DNA of 64,000 nucleotides from Pseudomonas sp. S35. GTDB lineage: Bacteria; Pseudomonadota; Gammaproteobacteria; Pseudomonadales; Pseudomonadaceae. The notes under the pieces were generated by a model. The model worked only from the letters and a program-made list of their open reading frames with translations. It did no database searches and was not told where the DNA came from. Shown piece after piece: positions 10,995 to 20,468 of this stretch. The position numbers and the translations under genes are program-made. Location of the stretch: the NCBI RefSeq assembly GCF_009866765.1, contig NZ_CP019431.1:682001-746000 (forward strand). Reading direction: 5' to 3'. Position 1 is the stretch's first letter. Every line of letters starts with the position of its first letter.

Positions 10995-12260
10995 TTAGTT
11001 GCTCTTCACAGCGTGATCCGGCTTTTTGTCATTGCCAGGAATGTACGGGCTCCACGGCTGGGCGCGGATCGGCTCCTGGGTCTGCCACACCACCGAGAAC
11101 TGCCCGTCGGCCTGGATCTCACCGATCATCACCGGCTTGTGCAGGTGGTGGTTGGTCTTGTCCATGGTCAGGGTAAAGCCCGACGGCGCGGCGAAGGTCT
11201 GGCCGGCCAGGGCTTCACGTACTTTGTCGACGTCGGTGGACTTGGCTTTCTCCGCCGCCTGCGCCCACATATGGATACCCACGTAGGTGGCTTCCATCGG
11301 GTCGTTGGTCACGGCTTTGTCGGCGCCCGGCAGGTTGTGTTTCTTGGCGTAGGCTTTCCAGTCGGCGACGAACTTCTGGTTCACCGGGTTTTCCACCGAT
11401 TGGAAGTAGTTCCAGGCGGCGAGGTTGCCCACCAGCGGCTTGGTGTCGATGCCGCGCAGTTCTTCTTCACCCACGGAGAATGCCACCACCGGCACGTCGG
11501 TGGCCTTCAGGCCCTGGTTGGCCAGTTCTTTGTAGAACGGCACGTTGGAGTCGCCATTCACGGTGGAGATCACCGCGGTCTTGCCGCCGGCGGAGAACTT
11601 TTTGATGTTGGCAACGATGGTCTGGTAGTCGGCGTGGCCGAACGGGGTGTAGACCTCTTCGATGTCTTTATCCGCGACACCTTTGGAGTGCAGGAACGAG
11701 CGCAGGATCTTGTTGGTGGTGCGTGGGTACACGTAGTCGGTGCCCAGCAGGAAGAAGCGCTTGGCGCTGCCGCCTTCTTCGCTCATCAGGTATTCCACGG
11801 CCGGGATCGCCTGCTGGTTTGGCGCCGCGCCGGTGTAGAACACGTTCGGCGACATCTCTTCGCCTTCGTACTGCACCGGGTAGAACAGCAGGCCGTTGAG
11901 TTCTTCGAACACTGGCAACACGGATTTACGCGACACCGAGGTCCAGCAGCCGAACACCACGGCGACCTTGTCCTGGGTCAGCAGTTGCCGGCCCTTTTCG
12001 GCGAACAACGGCCAGTTCGAGGCCGGGTCCACCACCACCGGCTCCAACATCTTGCCGTTCACGCCGCCCTTGGCGTTGATTTCATCGATGGTCATCAACG
12101 CCATGTCTTTGAGGGACGTTTCGGAGATCGCCATGGTCCCGGACAGCGAATGCAGGATACCGACTTTGATGGTTTCGGCGGCCTGGACGGTCCAGGTCAT
12201 GCCCATGGCGGCAATGGATGCCGACAAAGTGAAAGCCTTGATCAAGCTGCGACGCTTCAT
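10995..12260 (-). CDS. urtA: urea ABC transporter substrate-binding protein UrtA
   Basis: This 421-aa periplasmic protein has a Sec/Tat-like signal (MKRRSLIKAFTLSASIAAMG, cleavage after VQA at about 27). The mature part ETIKVGILHSLSGTMAISE begins the type-I periplasmic binding fold; GCWTSVSRKSVLPV and YPVQYEGEEMSPNVFYTGA are UrtA/AmiC hallmarks. It binds urea and delivers it to UrtBC. It is the first gene after the sigma54 promoter candidate at 12329-12344 and is followed by a REPIN. Confidence 0.97.
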   Translation of the reverse strand: MKRRSLIKAFTLSASIAAMGMTWTVQAAETIKVGILHSLSGTMAISETSLKDMALMTIDEINAKGGVNGKMLEPVVVDPASNWPLFAEKGRQLLTQDKVAVVFGCWTSVSRKSVLPVFEELNGLLFYPVQYEGEEMSPNVFYTGAAPNQQAIPAVEYLMSEEGGSAKRFFLLGTDYVYPRTTNKILRSFLHSKGVADKDIEEVYTPFGHADYQTIVANIKKFSAGGKTAVISTVNGDSNVPFYKELANQGLKATDVPVVAFSVGEEELRGIDTKPLVGNLAAWNYFQSVENPVNQKFVADWKAYAKKHNLPGADKAVTNDPMEATYVGIHMWAQAAEKAKSTDVDKVREALAGQTFAAPSGFTLTMDKTNHHLHKPVMIGEIQADGQFSVVWQTQEPIRAQPWSPYIPGNDKKPDHAVKSN

Positions 12261-12328
12261 TGTGCAATCTCCGTGAACTGATTTTTATGGGGCGTAAACC
12301 GGTTGCCTAGGTGGGCTGCTGGAGTGAT

Positions 12329-12344
12329 TGCAAAGGCTGTGCCC
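12329..12344 (-). promoter_or_regulatory. sigma54 (RpoN) promoter candidate for the urt/ure unit
   Basis: Read on the minus strand the sequence is GGGCACAGCCTTTGCA. It matches the consensus TGGCACN5TTGCW at every defined position except the first T. The GG and GC elements have exact spacing. It would start transcription about 57 bases before urtA. Confidence 0.7.
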
Positions 12345-12438
12345 AGTCGGCAAACGGCATGCACAGGTCGTATCCACGGGGATATCCCACGGGTCGCGCC
12401 CCAAGGCGGGGCCTGAACGCCAGAAGGGGGCGCGTGCG

Positions 12439-12455
12439 TGCGTCATTCTGGTGCC
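12439..12455. promoter_or_regulatory. NtrC-like enhancer site candidate
   Basis: On the minus strand GGCACCAGAATGACGCA aligns with the NtrC palindrome TGCACCA-N3-TGGTGCA at 11 of 14 defined positions. It lies about 100 bp upstream of the sigma54 promoter candidate, a normal enhancer distance. The rest of the 12261-12581 gap shows no gene. Confidence 0.4.
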
Positions 12456-12581
12456 GGGCTGTCGAGGCTCATCTATATGTAATGCCTGGTCCCGTGTCTG
12501 GTTGAGCAGAATCGCCTGATTCGGTGCGGTACCGCGCAAGGCGGGTGCACCTGGTTGTCAGACGGAAGCAGGGAGCTGCAA

Positions 12582-15500
12582 ATGAACAAACGATTGTCGA
12601 GGCAAGCGCGCGCCGCCCAGCGCGTCAGGGACGTGCCGTTGCCGGCCTTGAGCCCGCGCTTTATCCATCCGGACGATGCGGCGCTTTGGGCCCACCGGCG
12701 CATTGGCACACGCTATGAACACGAATATGGCGGTGTGATCCTTCGCAACCCACAGGGGTATTTTTTTGCCACGGAGCCGGTGAAAGGCAGTGGTGATGTT
12801 TTCGATGTCAAAGATGTATTGAACATCGGCGATGACGGCGCGGTGCTTGCGCCCGCAGGGTATGAGCTTTCAGGCATCTACCATTCGCATCCTGCCGTAC
12901 ACGACGAGGTCACCCGCAACAACCCAGAGCTTTCCGTCCAACAGGTCAAGGCGTTCGTGAACTTCTTCTCCATTGGCGATGTGGTGGCCGATGTATTGGA
13001 CCAGCAGTCTTTTGCGCTGTCGTATCTGTCGGGGCCGGACGATTCCCTGATCCGCTACAAGCCCAGTGGCTCGTCTATCGAGGCGCGTCATGTGCAGTGG
13101 CTGGAGGGGAAGCTGGCGCAGCGTCCCACGGAGGCGGACAACACGGTTGAGGGGGATATCAAGACATTGGCCGCCCTGGGCGAGTTGAGCCTGGTTATCT
13201 CCAGCGCAGTGTGGGGCGGTTCGCGTGGGGTTGTGTCGCCCCATTGGCAACCCTATGCGCCGTTCCAGCAAGCGGTGCGGCCACTCACGTCGAGGGTCTG
13301 CACCGAGGTCGCGCAGGCCATTCAGGCCGGGGTAGAAGGCAGCCCGGCAGTCAAGGATACTTGGCGCCTGGGCCTGATTTTCAAGCGCGATAACCTCGAG
13401 GAATATGTGGCCACGCCGGCCCTCGCCATGACCGAGCCGCGCTTCGCCGTGAATGACCTGTTGTCGACGGACCATGACGGCAATTACGTACTAGCGCACG
13501 CGCACCGTATCGAAGGTTTCTACTGCGTTCCACCCGCCGAACGCACTCAGGTGGCGCCACAGCAACCCTGGCTTTACCGCAGCTTTTTCCCGCCGTTGGC
13601 GCTGGCGACGGCGGCTCATCAGTCGCGGCTTATTGCCAGCCTGCGGGTGCCGGATCGGCCGTTGAGCCTTTACCAAGCCATGCCGGATGGCGCATTGCTT
13701 GGCTACCAGTTTTCCTACGCCGATGCCGAAGCTCAACTGTATCGAATCGCCGATGATGGCCAGATAAGCGACCACGGGCTGGACGCTCAATTGCTGGCGG
13801 GAAAACTGGCGCCCCAGGCGTTCGTCCTGAAGGTCGCGGCAGCGGGGACGTTGACGGTGCTGGGGACGGACCGTGTGTGGGATCAGGCCGGGCGCGTCAC
13901 GGCTCATTGGCGACCGTTTTCCAACATCGCGCCTGTCACGACGGGGCCGGCCTTCATGAGCCCCGACGATGCCGCACGCTGGGCACACAACCAGATCGGC
14001 ACGCGGCGCAATAAGGAATATGGTGGCGCGATTCTCAAGCGCGGCAATCGTTATTTCGCCACCGAGCCCACCAGTGGCGCGCACGTGCTGTTTGATTTTC
14101 GGGCGATCCTGGCCCTGGACGATCAGCAGAATTTCATCGCGCCCTACCCGTATGAGTGCCACGCGCTCTACCATTCACACCCAGGGGACGATGGTCAGAT
14201 AAAGCGGCATAACCCGAGTTTCACGCCTGATCAGGTCGAGCTGTTCAATAGTTTTTACTCCAACGCTGACCAGGTGTTTGTCATCACGCACCGCGACTTT
14301 GCCCGTGTGCACTACCTGTCGGGCGCCGAGGGCGCGTTGCTCAAATACGTCAGCAGTGGCTCGGCCGAAGAAAAAAGCCTATATGCGCAACTGGCAGGTA
14401 CGGCACCGGTTGTGCCATTCACGGCGTTCGAAGGCGCGGTCTGGCGGTTGGCGAAGGCAGGCGACCTGCGGGTGGTAGTGCCCTCGCCGGTGTGGGGCGG
14501 CGTGCGCGGCCGAGTGAGCGCTGGCTGGACCTTGCGCAGCCCCGTGAGCCGAACGCGCGCGCCGCAGGAACAACCGTTTTTCACCTCGCTCGGCGGCAGT
14601 GCGCAAGTCGCTGTGCTGATTGCCTTGAGCCTGGTTTCGCGGCTGCCGTCGAATGGCTTTCAGGGGGCAGTGCTCAAGCACCAGAGCACCTCAACCTATA
14701 TCGCCACCGAGCCGATGGCCCTGGGCACTTCGTTGGCGGACCTGTTTGCGGTCCGGGACAACGGCCAATACCGATTGCCCTCCAACTATCGGCTGGTGGG
14801 TTTTTACTACACGACTGCCCTGCAGGCGGGTGCATCGGTGTCTGCGAAGGAGCCGTGGCTGTACACGCGATTTGTCAGCCCGCCCCTGTTGGTGACGGCG
14901 ATGAACCAAGCGGCCGCCACCAAGAGCCTGCAGATCGCCGAGATGGGCTTGAAGCTGTTTTTGCACACGTCCGACGGCGCCCTGCTGCAATGGCAGGTCC
15001 CCGACGCCGAGACCGCCACCGAGTTATTCGGGGTGAGTGCCGACCATTCAGTCACCGACAACGGCAACTGGGCGGCCTTGATGGACGGCACGCTGACACC
15101 GCGTGCGTTCGTACGCCGGGTGATCCGTGCAGGCCAATTGACGGTGCTGCAACAGGGGCGGTTATGGAACACCCTGGGACAGCTGTATGACAGTGAATCC
15201 ATGCCGCTGGGCCTCAAGAACGGCAGCCTCGGTGCGGCGTTCTTGAGTGCCGACGATGCGGCGCGCCATGCGCATGAACGCATCGGTGTACGGCGTGATG
15301 TGGCCTACGGTGGCTACATCCTGCGGCGCAGGGATCAACGCTTCGTATTCACCGAACCGGTGCGTATTCAAGGCGATGGTTTTGCCGGTGATCTCTTGCT
15401 TCCGAGCAGGGGCAACGGGTTGCTGGTGCCCCCGAGTGATCATGAGATTTACGCGCGCTACAGTTCCCATCCGCCGCTGTCCCATGACGAGCTGGCGCAG

Positions 15501-18500
15501 TGGCAGCGTGCGGGATGGACGACCACCGACCTTGAGGTCAGCGCTACGACGTTTTCGGACGTGGAAATCCGTTCGGTGCTTCAGTCCCAGCGTCCCGCGT
15601 ACCTGAGTGGTTCGCCCAACAACCTGATTGGCTACTTCCCCAGCGGGTTGGAGCATGAGGCGCTGGTCTTGGCCAACGCGACGCGCGAACCTGGAATCAT
15701 TGGCTATCATCGCCGTCTTCAAAGCGGCGAACTCAAGCCTCAGAACCTGGTGACGCGCCTGGCGGATGCCGGTGAGTTGCGGGTGCTTGCACGTACGCCG
15801 CTTTGGGGCCCGCGCATCCGGGTCTACCCGGATTGGACGCCGCACTTTCAATACGCCGACACGGCCCCGCAAACACCCTCGCTCAGTGCGCTGTTTGCCA
15901 GCGCGGATGCGGCGGCGGTCAATGCGCACGTCCGAGGCTATGGTCGCAACCTCAATGCCCAAGGGTGTACGGCCTACCTGCTCAAGCACCCGCAAAAGAA
16001 CGAGTACGTGGTCAGCGAACTGGCCCCTGCCGAACCCGGCAGTTGGCTGAGTGACTCTGCCCTGGGCGCGGCCTACCTGGCAGGCGGCGACTTTGTCCAT
16101 GGTTTCGTGGTGGTTGGGTTGTTCTACTCTCAGCAGTGGTTGCCCAGCGGCCTGCCCACCACCGAGGCGTGGTTGACCCAGTTCTTGGCAACGCCACACC
16201 TGCTGCAGCGGGCCGAGAAGGATGCGCGTTATCTGCCGCGCGTCGGCGCGGCGGGCGTGCTGCCGGTTTATCTGTCGACGCTGGAAGGCGCGTTGCTGCG
16301 CTTTCAGCCGCCCGAAATCTCAGTGTTCGAGGGCGGGGTGAATGGCGCTGAGGTCAGCGTAGGGGGCATGAGTCTCAGCCGGGGCACCCTCGATATTCGC
16401 CGCTTTGTGACATTGATGGCCCAAACCGGTGGGTTGACGGTGCTGTATTCCAGCCCCTGCTGGGACCGTCGAGGCGCGGTGAGCGCGCAGCCCTCACAGT
16501 GGCGGCCGTACGAGCATTTGCTGCGTCGGCGCCTGGGGCCGGCCTTTCATGATCAGGACGACGCCGCCCGCTATGCCCATGCCCTGCTTAAAGGGATGAA
16601 CGGTGCGCCGCTGTCGGGGGGCTTGATTCTCAAGCGACCCGACGGGTTGTTTGTGGCCACCGAACCTTTGAGCGTCCCCACGGAAGACTTCGATCCCAAG
16701 TGGGTATTCCCCGATGAGGTTGTCGCGCTTGGCGGGTTTCCCGCCGCCCACACCATCGTGGCGCGTTACCGTTCAAGCTCGGGACGTGAGCTGCCGTTCG
16801 CCCTGGACACCACGCAACGCGACATCTACCGCAACATGCTGTCGACACGGGTTATTGGTGCTGCGCTGTCGGCGACCGATACCCATCTGAACCGCGAGTA
16901 CCTGTTCGGCTCTGATGGCAGTGTGTTGAGTTACAGCCGCAGCGGGTCTGAGTTGGAGGCGCGCTTGAAGGTCGATTTGCAACCTTTGAATCGGGTGCGC
17001 GCAGATCGACTGGAAAACACGCTGGAGCATCAGATCCGCTCAGGGACGCTCAAACCCCAGGCATTCGTCGTGCGCTTGAGCAAGGCCGGCACGTTGCGCG
17101 TGGTGGAGGGCAGCAAGGTCTGGGGAGCCCCCAGGTTGCTGGTGGATTTCTTACCCAACGTTGACCGCCCGCCCGCGCTGCAGATCGAGAATGCGTCTGC
17201 CGAGCCCGCCTTCAGCCCGGTTTTCGCGCAGGAGCAGGCTGCCGTGCGATACGCCCATGAGCGCTGTCAGTACGGTGACACGCTGAAGTTTGGCTATGTC
17301 TTCAAATCGACCCGCAAAGAACAGTACATGGTGACGTTACCGCTGGCGCGGCAGAGCTACTGGAAGTACGCGCAGGTATTTCCCGATGGCCTGTTTCCCC
17401 AGGGGTATGTGCTCGAAGGGCTTTACTTGTGTGCCTCGCTTGAGGCCCTGACGCCGGGGCAAGACCCCCATCAGCAGACGTTCCATTCGCCGTTGGACAT
17501 CGACAATGGGATTCGTTTTTCCCGGCGTGCCGTGAACGGTAAAACCTTGAGGTTGTACCTGTCTTGCCCGGAGGGTGCATTGATCCGCTACCTGTATCGG
17601 GACACCGACGAGGCCTTGGATTCACGGGCGCATTTCCCGGCGATCCTTCAGCAGTTGCACGCGGGCAAAATCAGCGTGTTGGACTCTGTGCACGACTTGG
17701 CCCGTCGCGGCAACCTGGATGTACTCGTGGAGGGCAAGGTCTGGGCCGGTACGAATCGAATCACCCCTGGCTGGATACCTGGAACAGGTGAAGGCTTTAC
17801 CGACTACCCGCTGGGCTGTGGTCCGCTGTTTTCCCACAGTGATGACGCTGCGCGTTACGTTCAACGCAGTTTTAGCTCGGTGCATGGGCACAACTATGTG
17901 GCGGCGATCCTGGCAGATGCGGCGCATGCTTCGTTTATCGCGACGTTGCCGTTATGGCCGGGCCTGGATATGCCAAGGCTGCTGCGGTTGTTCTACACCG
18001 GGCGTTCCGGGCCGGTGCAACCGGCCGTGCAACCGGATGATAAACCTGTGCCCTGGCCGGACTTCCCGAGCGGCTATCGTGTGGTTGGCGCTCAGTTGAT
18101 CTATAAGGATGCCCCGCCCGCCGGGCCGTCGGTGCCCAAGGATGAGCGCCTCACCAGCCACTTTATCGAACCCACGTTCCTGAGCTATTTCATCCGCATC
18201 CTCAAGGCGCATCCGCACACCTCGCCGAGCCTTTACGTGGTCACGCGCGGTGGGGCGTTGTTGAAATACATCCCCGGATTCTCGCCGTTGGAAAGCCAGC
18301 TCATGGTCTCGGCGGCGAGTGTCAAACCCATTGCGTTTTTCAACCGCTTGACGGGCGTTGGCCAGTTGTATGTGCTCGAAAAAGATGACTACTGGCAACA
18401 GGAAGAGGTGATCAAGACCCTGCAAACGGACAGTCGCGAAGGCGTCCAGACCGATGTGCCCGTGATTGACGAACCGTTGCGGATCCGTGACCGCGATGAG

Positions 18501-18506
18501 CTCTAA
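12582..18506 (+). CDS. giant protein of nine tandem DUF4329/JAB-like units
   Basis: This 1974-aa protein has no signal peptide or membrane segment. I see nine diverged units of about 200-220 aa, at roughly residues 27-226, 229-446, 457-651, 666-870, 886-1088, 1102-1309, 1320-1525, 1542-1733 and 1748-1938. A typical unit has a DDAA..AH start, an EYGG.IL strand, a YF.TEP strand, a Y-HSHP turn, then SG..GALL.Y, and ends G.L.VL....VWG..G.V...W.P. The pattern resembles DUF4329, known to me from C-terminal domains of Rhs-type proteins, and the JAMM signature (E, HxH, SxxD). Only units 1 (H101, H103, S130, D133) and 3 (H531, H533, S560, D563) keep all residues; unit 5 has SSHP and the rest are degenerate. 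The ATG at 12582 has GGGAG upstream; an in-frame TTG at 12555 is the alternative. It stands alone; function unknown. Confidence 0.85.
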   Translation: MNKRLSRQARAAQRVRDVPLPALSPRFIHPDDAALWAHRRIGTRYEHEYGGVILRNPQGYFFATEPVKGSGDVFDVKDVLNIGDDGAVLAPAGYELSGIYHSHPAVHDEVTRNNPELSVQQVKAFVNFFSIGDVVADVLDQQSFALSYLSGPDDSLIRYKPSGSSIEARHVQWLEGKLAQRPTEADNTVEGDIKTLAALGELSLVISSAVWGGSRGVVSPHWQPYAPFQQAVRPLTSRVCTEVAQAIQAGVEGSPAVKDTWRLGLIFKRDNLEEYVATPALAMTEPRFAVNDLLSTDHDGNYVLAHAHRIEGFYCVPPAERTQVAPQQPWLYRSFFPPLALATAAHQSRLIASLRVPDRPLSLYQAMPDGALLGYQFSYADAEAQLYRIADDGQISDHGLDAQLLAGKLAPQAFVLKVAAAGTLTVLGTDRVWDQAGRVTAHWRPFSNIAPVTTGPAFMSPDDAARWAHNQIGTRRNKEYGGAILKRGNRYFATEPTSGAHVLFDFRAILALDDQQNFIAPYPYECHALYHSHPGDDGQIKRHNPSFTPDQVELFNSFYSNADQVFVITHRDFARVHYLSGAEGALLKYVSSGSAEEKSLYAQLAGTAPVVPFTAFEGAVWRLAKAGDLRVVVPSPVWGGVRGRVSAGWTLRSPVSRTRAPQEQPFFTSLGGSAQVAVLIALSLVSRLPSNGFQGAVLKHQSTSTYIATEPMALGTSLADLFAVRDNGQYRLPSNYRLVGFYYTTALQAGASVSAKEPWLYTRFVSPPLLVTAMNQAAATKSLQIAEMGLKLFLHTSDGALLQWQVPDAETATELFGVSADHSVTDNGNWAALMDGTLTPRAFVRRVIRAGQLTVLQQGRLWNTLGQLYDSESMPLGLKNGSLGAAFLSADDAARHAHERIGVRRDVAYGGYILRRRDQRFVFTEPVRIQGDGFAGDLLLPSRGNGLLVPPSDHEIYARYSSHPPLSHDELAQWQRAGWTTTDLEVSATTFSDVEIRSVLQSQRPAYLSGSPNNLIGYFPSGLEHEALVLANATREPGIIGYHRRLQSGELKPQNLVTRLADAGELRVLARTPLWGPRIRVYPDWTPHFQYADTAPQTPSLSALFASADAAAVNAHVRGYGRNLNAQGCTAYLLKHPQKNEYVVSELAPAEPGSWLSDSALGAAYLAGGDFVHGFVVVGLFYSQQWLPSGLPTTEAWLTQFLATPHLLQRAEKDARYLPRVGAAGVLPVYLSTLEGALLRFQPPEISVFEGGVNGAEVSVGGMSLSRGTLDIRRFVTLMAQTGGLTVLYSSPCWDRRGAVSAQPSQWRPYEHLLRRRLGPAFHDQDDAARYAHALLKGMNGAPLSGGLILKRPDGLFVATEPLSVPTEDFDPKWVFPDEVVALGGFPAAHTIVARYRSSSGRELPFALDTTQRDIYRNMLSTRVIGAALSATDTHLNREYLFGSDGSVLSYSRSGSELEARLKVDLQPLNRVRADRLENTLEHQIRSGTLKPQAFVVRLSKAGTLRVVEGSKVWGAPRLLVDFLPNVDRPPALQIENASAEPAFSPVFAQEQAAVRYAHERCQYGDTLKFGYVFKSTRKEQYMVTLPLARQSYWKYAQVFPDGLFPQGYVLEGLYLCASLEALTPGQDPHQQTFHSPLDIDNGIRFSRRAVNGKTLRLYLSCPEGALIRYLYRDTDEALDSRAHFPAILQQLHAGKISVLDSVHDLARRGNLDVLVEGKVWAGTNRITPGWIPGTGEGFTDYPLGCGPLFSHSDDAARYVQRSFSSVHGHNYVAAILADAAHASFIATLPLWPGLDMPRLLRLFYTGRSGPVQPAVQPDDKPVPWPDFPSGYRVVGAQLIYKDAPPAGPSVPKDERLTSHFIEPTFLSYFIRILKAHPHTSPSLYVVTRGGALLKYIPGFSPLESQLMVSAASVKPIAFFNRLTGVGQLYVLEKDDYWQQEEVIKTLQTDSREGVQTDVPVIDEPLRIRDRDEL

Positions 18507-18513
18507 ACCGCCG

Positions 18514-19524
18514 CTAGCGCTTGCGCATCAGGCCGATAAAAAACAACCCGCCGATGGCCGCCGTGGCCACGCCGATGGGCAGGTCTTCGGGGGCAATCAA
18601 GGTCCGTGCGGCGACGTCGACCCACACCAGGAACAGGCTGCCCAGCAGCCCGCACACCGGCAGTAAGCGGCGATGCTCGGCGCCCACCAGGCGCCGGGCA
18701 ATGTGCGGCACCATCAGCCCGACAAAGCCGATGGAGCCGCTGATGGACACCAGCACGCCGGTCATCAGCGAGGCCACCAGAAACACCTTCAAGCGCACAG
18801 CGCGCGCGTTCAAGCCCAGGGTCACGGCGGTCTGTTCACCGGCCATCAAGGCGTTCAACGGCCGCGCCATGCCCAGCAGTACCAGTAACCCCAGCAGCAC
18901 GGTCACAGCAGGTATCGCCAGCAGTTCCCAGCGTGCCAGGCCGAGGCCGCCGAGCATCCAGAACATCACCGCCGATGCCGCGCGGTGGTCGCCCATAAAC
19001 AGCAGCAGATTGGCGGCCGCCATCATCACGAACGACACCGCCACACCGCACAACAACAGGCGCTCACTCTCCAGCCGGCCATTGCGACTGGCCACTGCCA
19101 GCACCACCAGCATGCTCGTCAAGGCGCCGATGAATGCCGCGATGGGCAGGGTCAGCAAGCCGATGATCTCGCCCACGTGCACCACCACGATCACCGCGCC
19201 CAAAGTGGCGCCCGAGGTCACGCCCAGCAGGTGCGGGTCGGCCAGCGGGTTGCGCGTGACGGCCTGCAATACTGCGCCGATCAACGCCAGCCCGGCGCCC
19301 ACCAGGGCAGCGAGTAACATGCGCGGCACGCGGATCAGCCAGACGATGGGTTCCTGCCCGGCCGTCCAAGCCACCTCGCCCAGTCCCAGCGTCTTGTGCA
19401 GCAGGATGCGCCACACCACCTCCACCGGCACCCGCGCTGGGCCGAAGGCCAGGGAAATCACGCAAGAGATCAGCAGCAGCATCCCAAGGACAGCGAGCAG
19501 CCAGGCATAGCGACGGCTGTTCAT
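18514..19524 (-). CDS. FecCD/BtuC-type ABC transporter permease
   Basis: This 336-aa inner-membrane permease has about nine to ten transmembrane helices and the FecCD signature (RVPRMLLAALVGAGLALIGAVLQAVTRNPLADPHLLGVTSG is spread over residues 65-107; GFVGLMVPHIAR near 268). Such permeases import metal chelates with a TroA-type binding protein. Its start overlaps the stop of the binding-protein gene by four bases. In order it is the last gene of a receptor-ATPase-binding protein-permease unit, which, as I recall, is the order of the Zur-regulated PA2911-PA2914 of P. aeruginosa. Vitamin B12 or siderophore import are alternatives. Confidence 0.9.
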   Translation of the reverse strand: MNSRRYAWLLAVLGMLLLISCVISLAFGPARVPVEVVWRILLHKTLGLGEVAWTAGQEPIVWLIRVPRMLLAALVGAGLALIGAVLQAVTRNPLADPHLLGVTSGATLGAVIVVVHVGEIIGLLTLPIAAFIGALTSMLVVLAVASRNGRLESERLLLCGVAVSFVMMAAANLLLFMGDHRAASAVMFWMLGGLGLARWELLAIPAVTVLLGLLVLLGMARPLNALMAGEQTAVTLGLNARAVRLKVFLVASLMTGVLVSISGSIGFVGLMVPHIARRLVGAEHRRLLPVCGLLGSLFLVWVDVAARTLIAPEDLPIGVATAAIGGLFFIGLMRKR

Positions 19525-20468
19525 TCGCCGTGAAACCCCTTGGCCAGGGTTTCCACCGCCAGCACGTTATCGATGCCGGGCGTGGCCTGTACGTAGGGGA
19601 TCACGATGAAACGCTGGTTCTTGATGGCGTCCACCCCTTGCAGCGCCGGGCTGTTCATCAGGAACGCTTGCTTGTGCTCGGCGGTGACTTCGCTGTAGTC
19701 GACGATCACGATCACCTGCGGGTTGCGCTCCACCACGGTCTCCCAGTTGACGCGGGTCCAGCTGGCCTGCATGTCATCGAGAATGTTGCGCCCGCCGGCC
19801 GCTTCGATCAGCGCTTGAGGCATGCCCAGGCGGCCGGACGTCATGGCGCGGTCTTCGCCACTGTCGTAGAGGAACACCCGTGGCTTATCGGCGGGTAGGT
19901 CTTTTTGCACCTCATCGACCTGTGCCTGCATCTGTGCGATCAGCGTGTTGGCGCGGTCCTGCACGTCGAAGATCCGGCCCAGGTTGCGCAGGTCGTTGTA
20001 GGTGTCGTCCAGCGTCGCGGCCGGGCGCTTCATCACGAAAGCGCAGGACTCGGTCAGCTCATACACATTGATGCCCAGCGGTTGCAGGGTGCTCGGCGTC
20101 AGGTCGCCGCCCACACGCATGCCGTAATCCCAGCCGGCGAAGAAGAAATCCACGTTGGCGTTGAGCAAGGTTTCCACCGAAGGGTATTTGCTCGCCAGCT
20201 CTGGCAGGCCGTCGAGCATTTCGGCCATGTGCGGCGTCACTGACTTCCAGCCGGTGATACCGCTGTAGCCAGCCATGTGCGGCTTGAGGCCCAGGGCGAG
20301 CATCATCTGGGTCATGTTGATGTCGTGGCTGACCGCGTGCCTAGGCGCCTCCTGGAAGGTCACGTCGCGGTTGCAGCTTTTGACGGTCACTGGGTAATGG
20401 GTCGCCTCGGCGAACGCACAGGCAGTGCCGAGCAACAGGGCGAGAGACAGCAGCGAGCGCAGGATCAT
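19521..20468 (-). CDS. periplasmic metal-chelate binding protein (TroA/BtuF-like)
   Basis: This 315-aa protein has a signal peptide (about residues 1-20, LLGTACAFA) and a class III binding fold with two lobes and a central helix. VTVKSCNRDVTFQEAPRHAV is the usual N-terminal strand, and HDINMTQMMLALGLKPHMAGY holds potential metal-binding His and Met residues. It overlaps the ATPase stop and the permease start by four bases each, so the three ABC genes are translationally coupled. Ligand cannot be read from sequence; the upstream Zur-like site favours a zinc complex. Confidence 0.88.
   Translation of the reverse strand: MILRSLLSLALLLGTACAFAEATHYPVTVKSCNRDVTFQEAPRHAVSHDINMTQMMLALGLKPHMAGYSGITGWKSVTPHMAEMLDGLPELASKYPSVETLLNANVDFFFAGWDYGMRVGGDLTPSTLQPLGINVYELTESCAFVMKRPAATLDDTYNDLRNLGRIFDVQDRANTLIAQMQAQVDEVQKDLPADKPRVFLYDSGEDRAMTSGRLGMPQALIEAAGGRNILDDMQASWTRVNWETVVERNPQVIVIVDYSEVTAEHKQAFLMNSPALQGVDAIKNQRFIVIPYVQATPGIDNVLAVETLAKGFHGE

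Noticed and set aside
12285..12539. Small minus-strand frame upstream of urtA
   Set aside because: It overlaps the sigma54/NtrC control region, has no ribosome site and no recognisable product.
12582..18506. Rhs or adhesin protein
   Set aside because: No YD repeats, no signal peptide, no cysteine-rich or secretion domain; units are of another kind.
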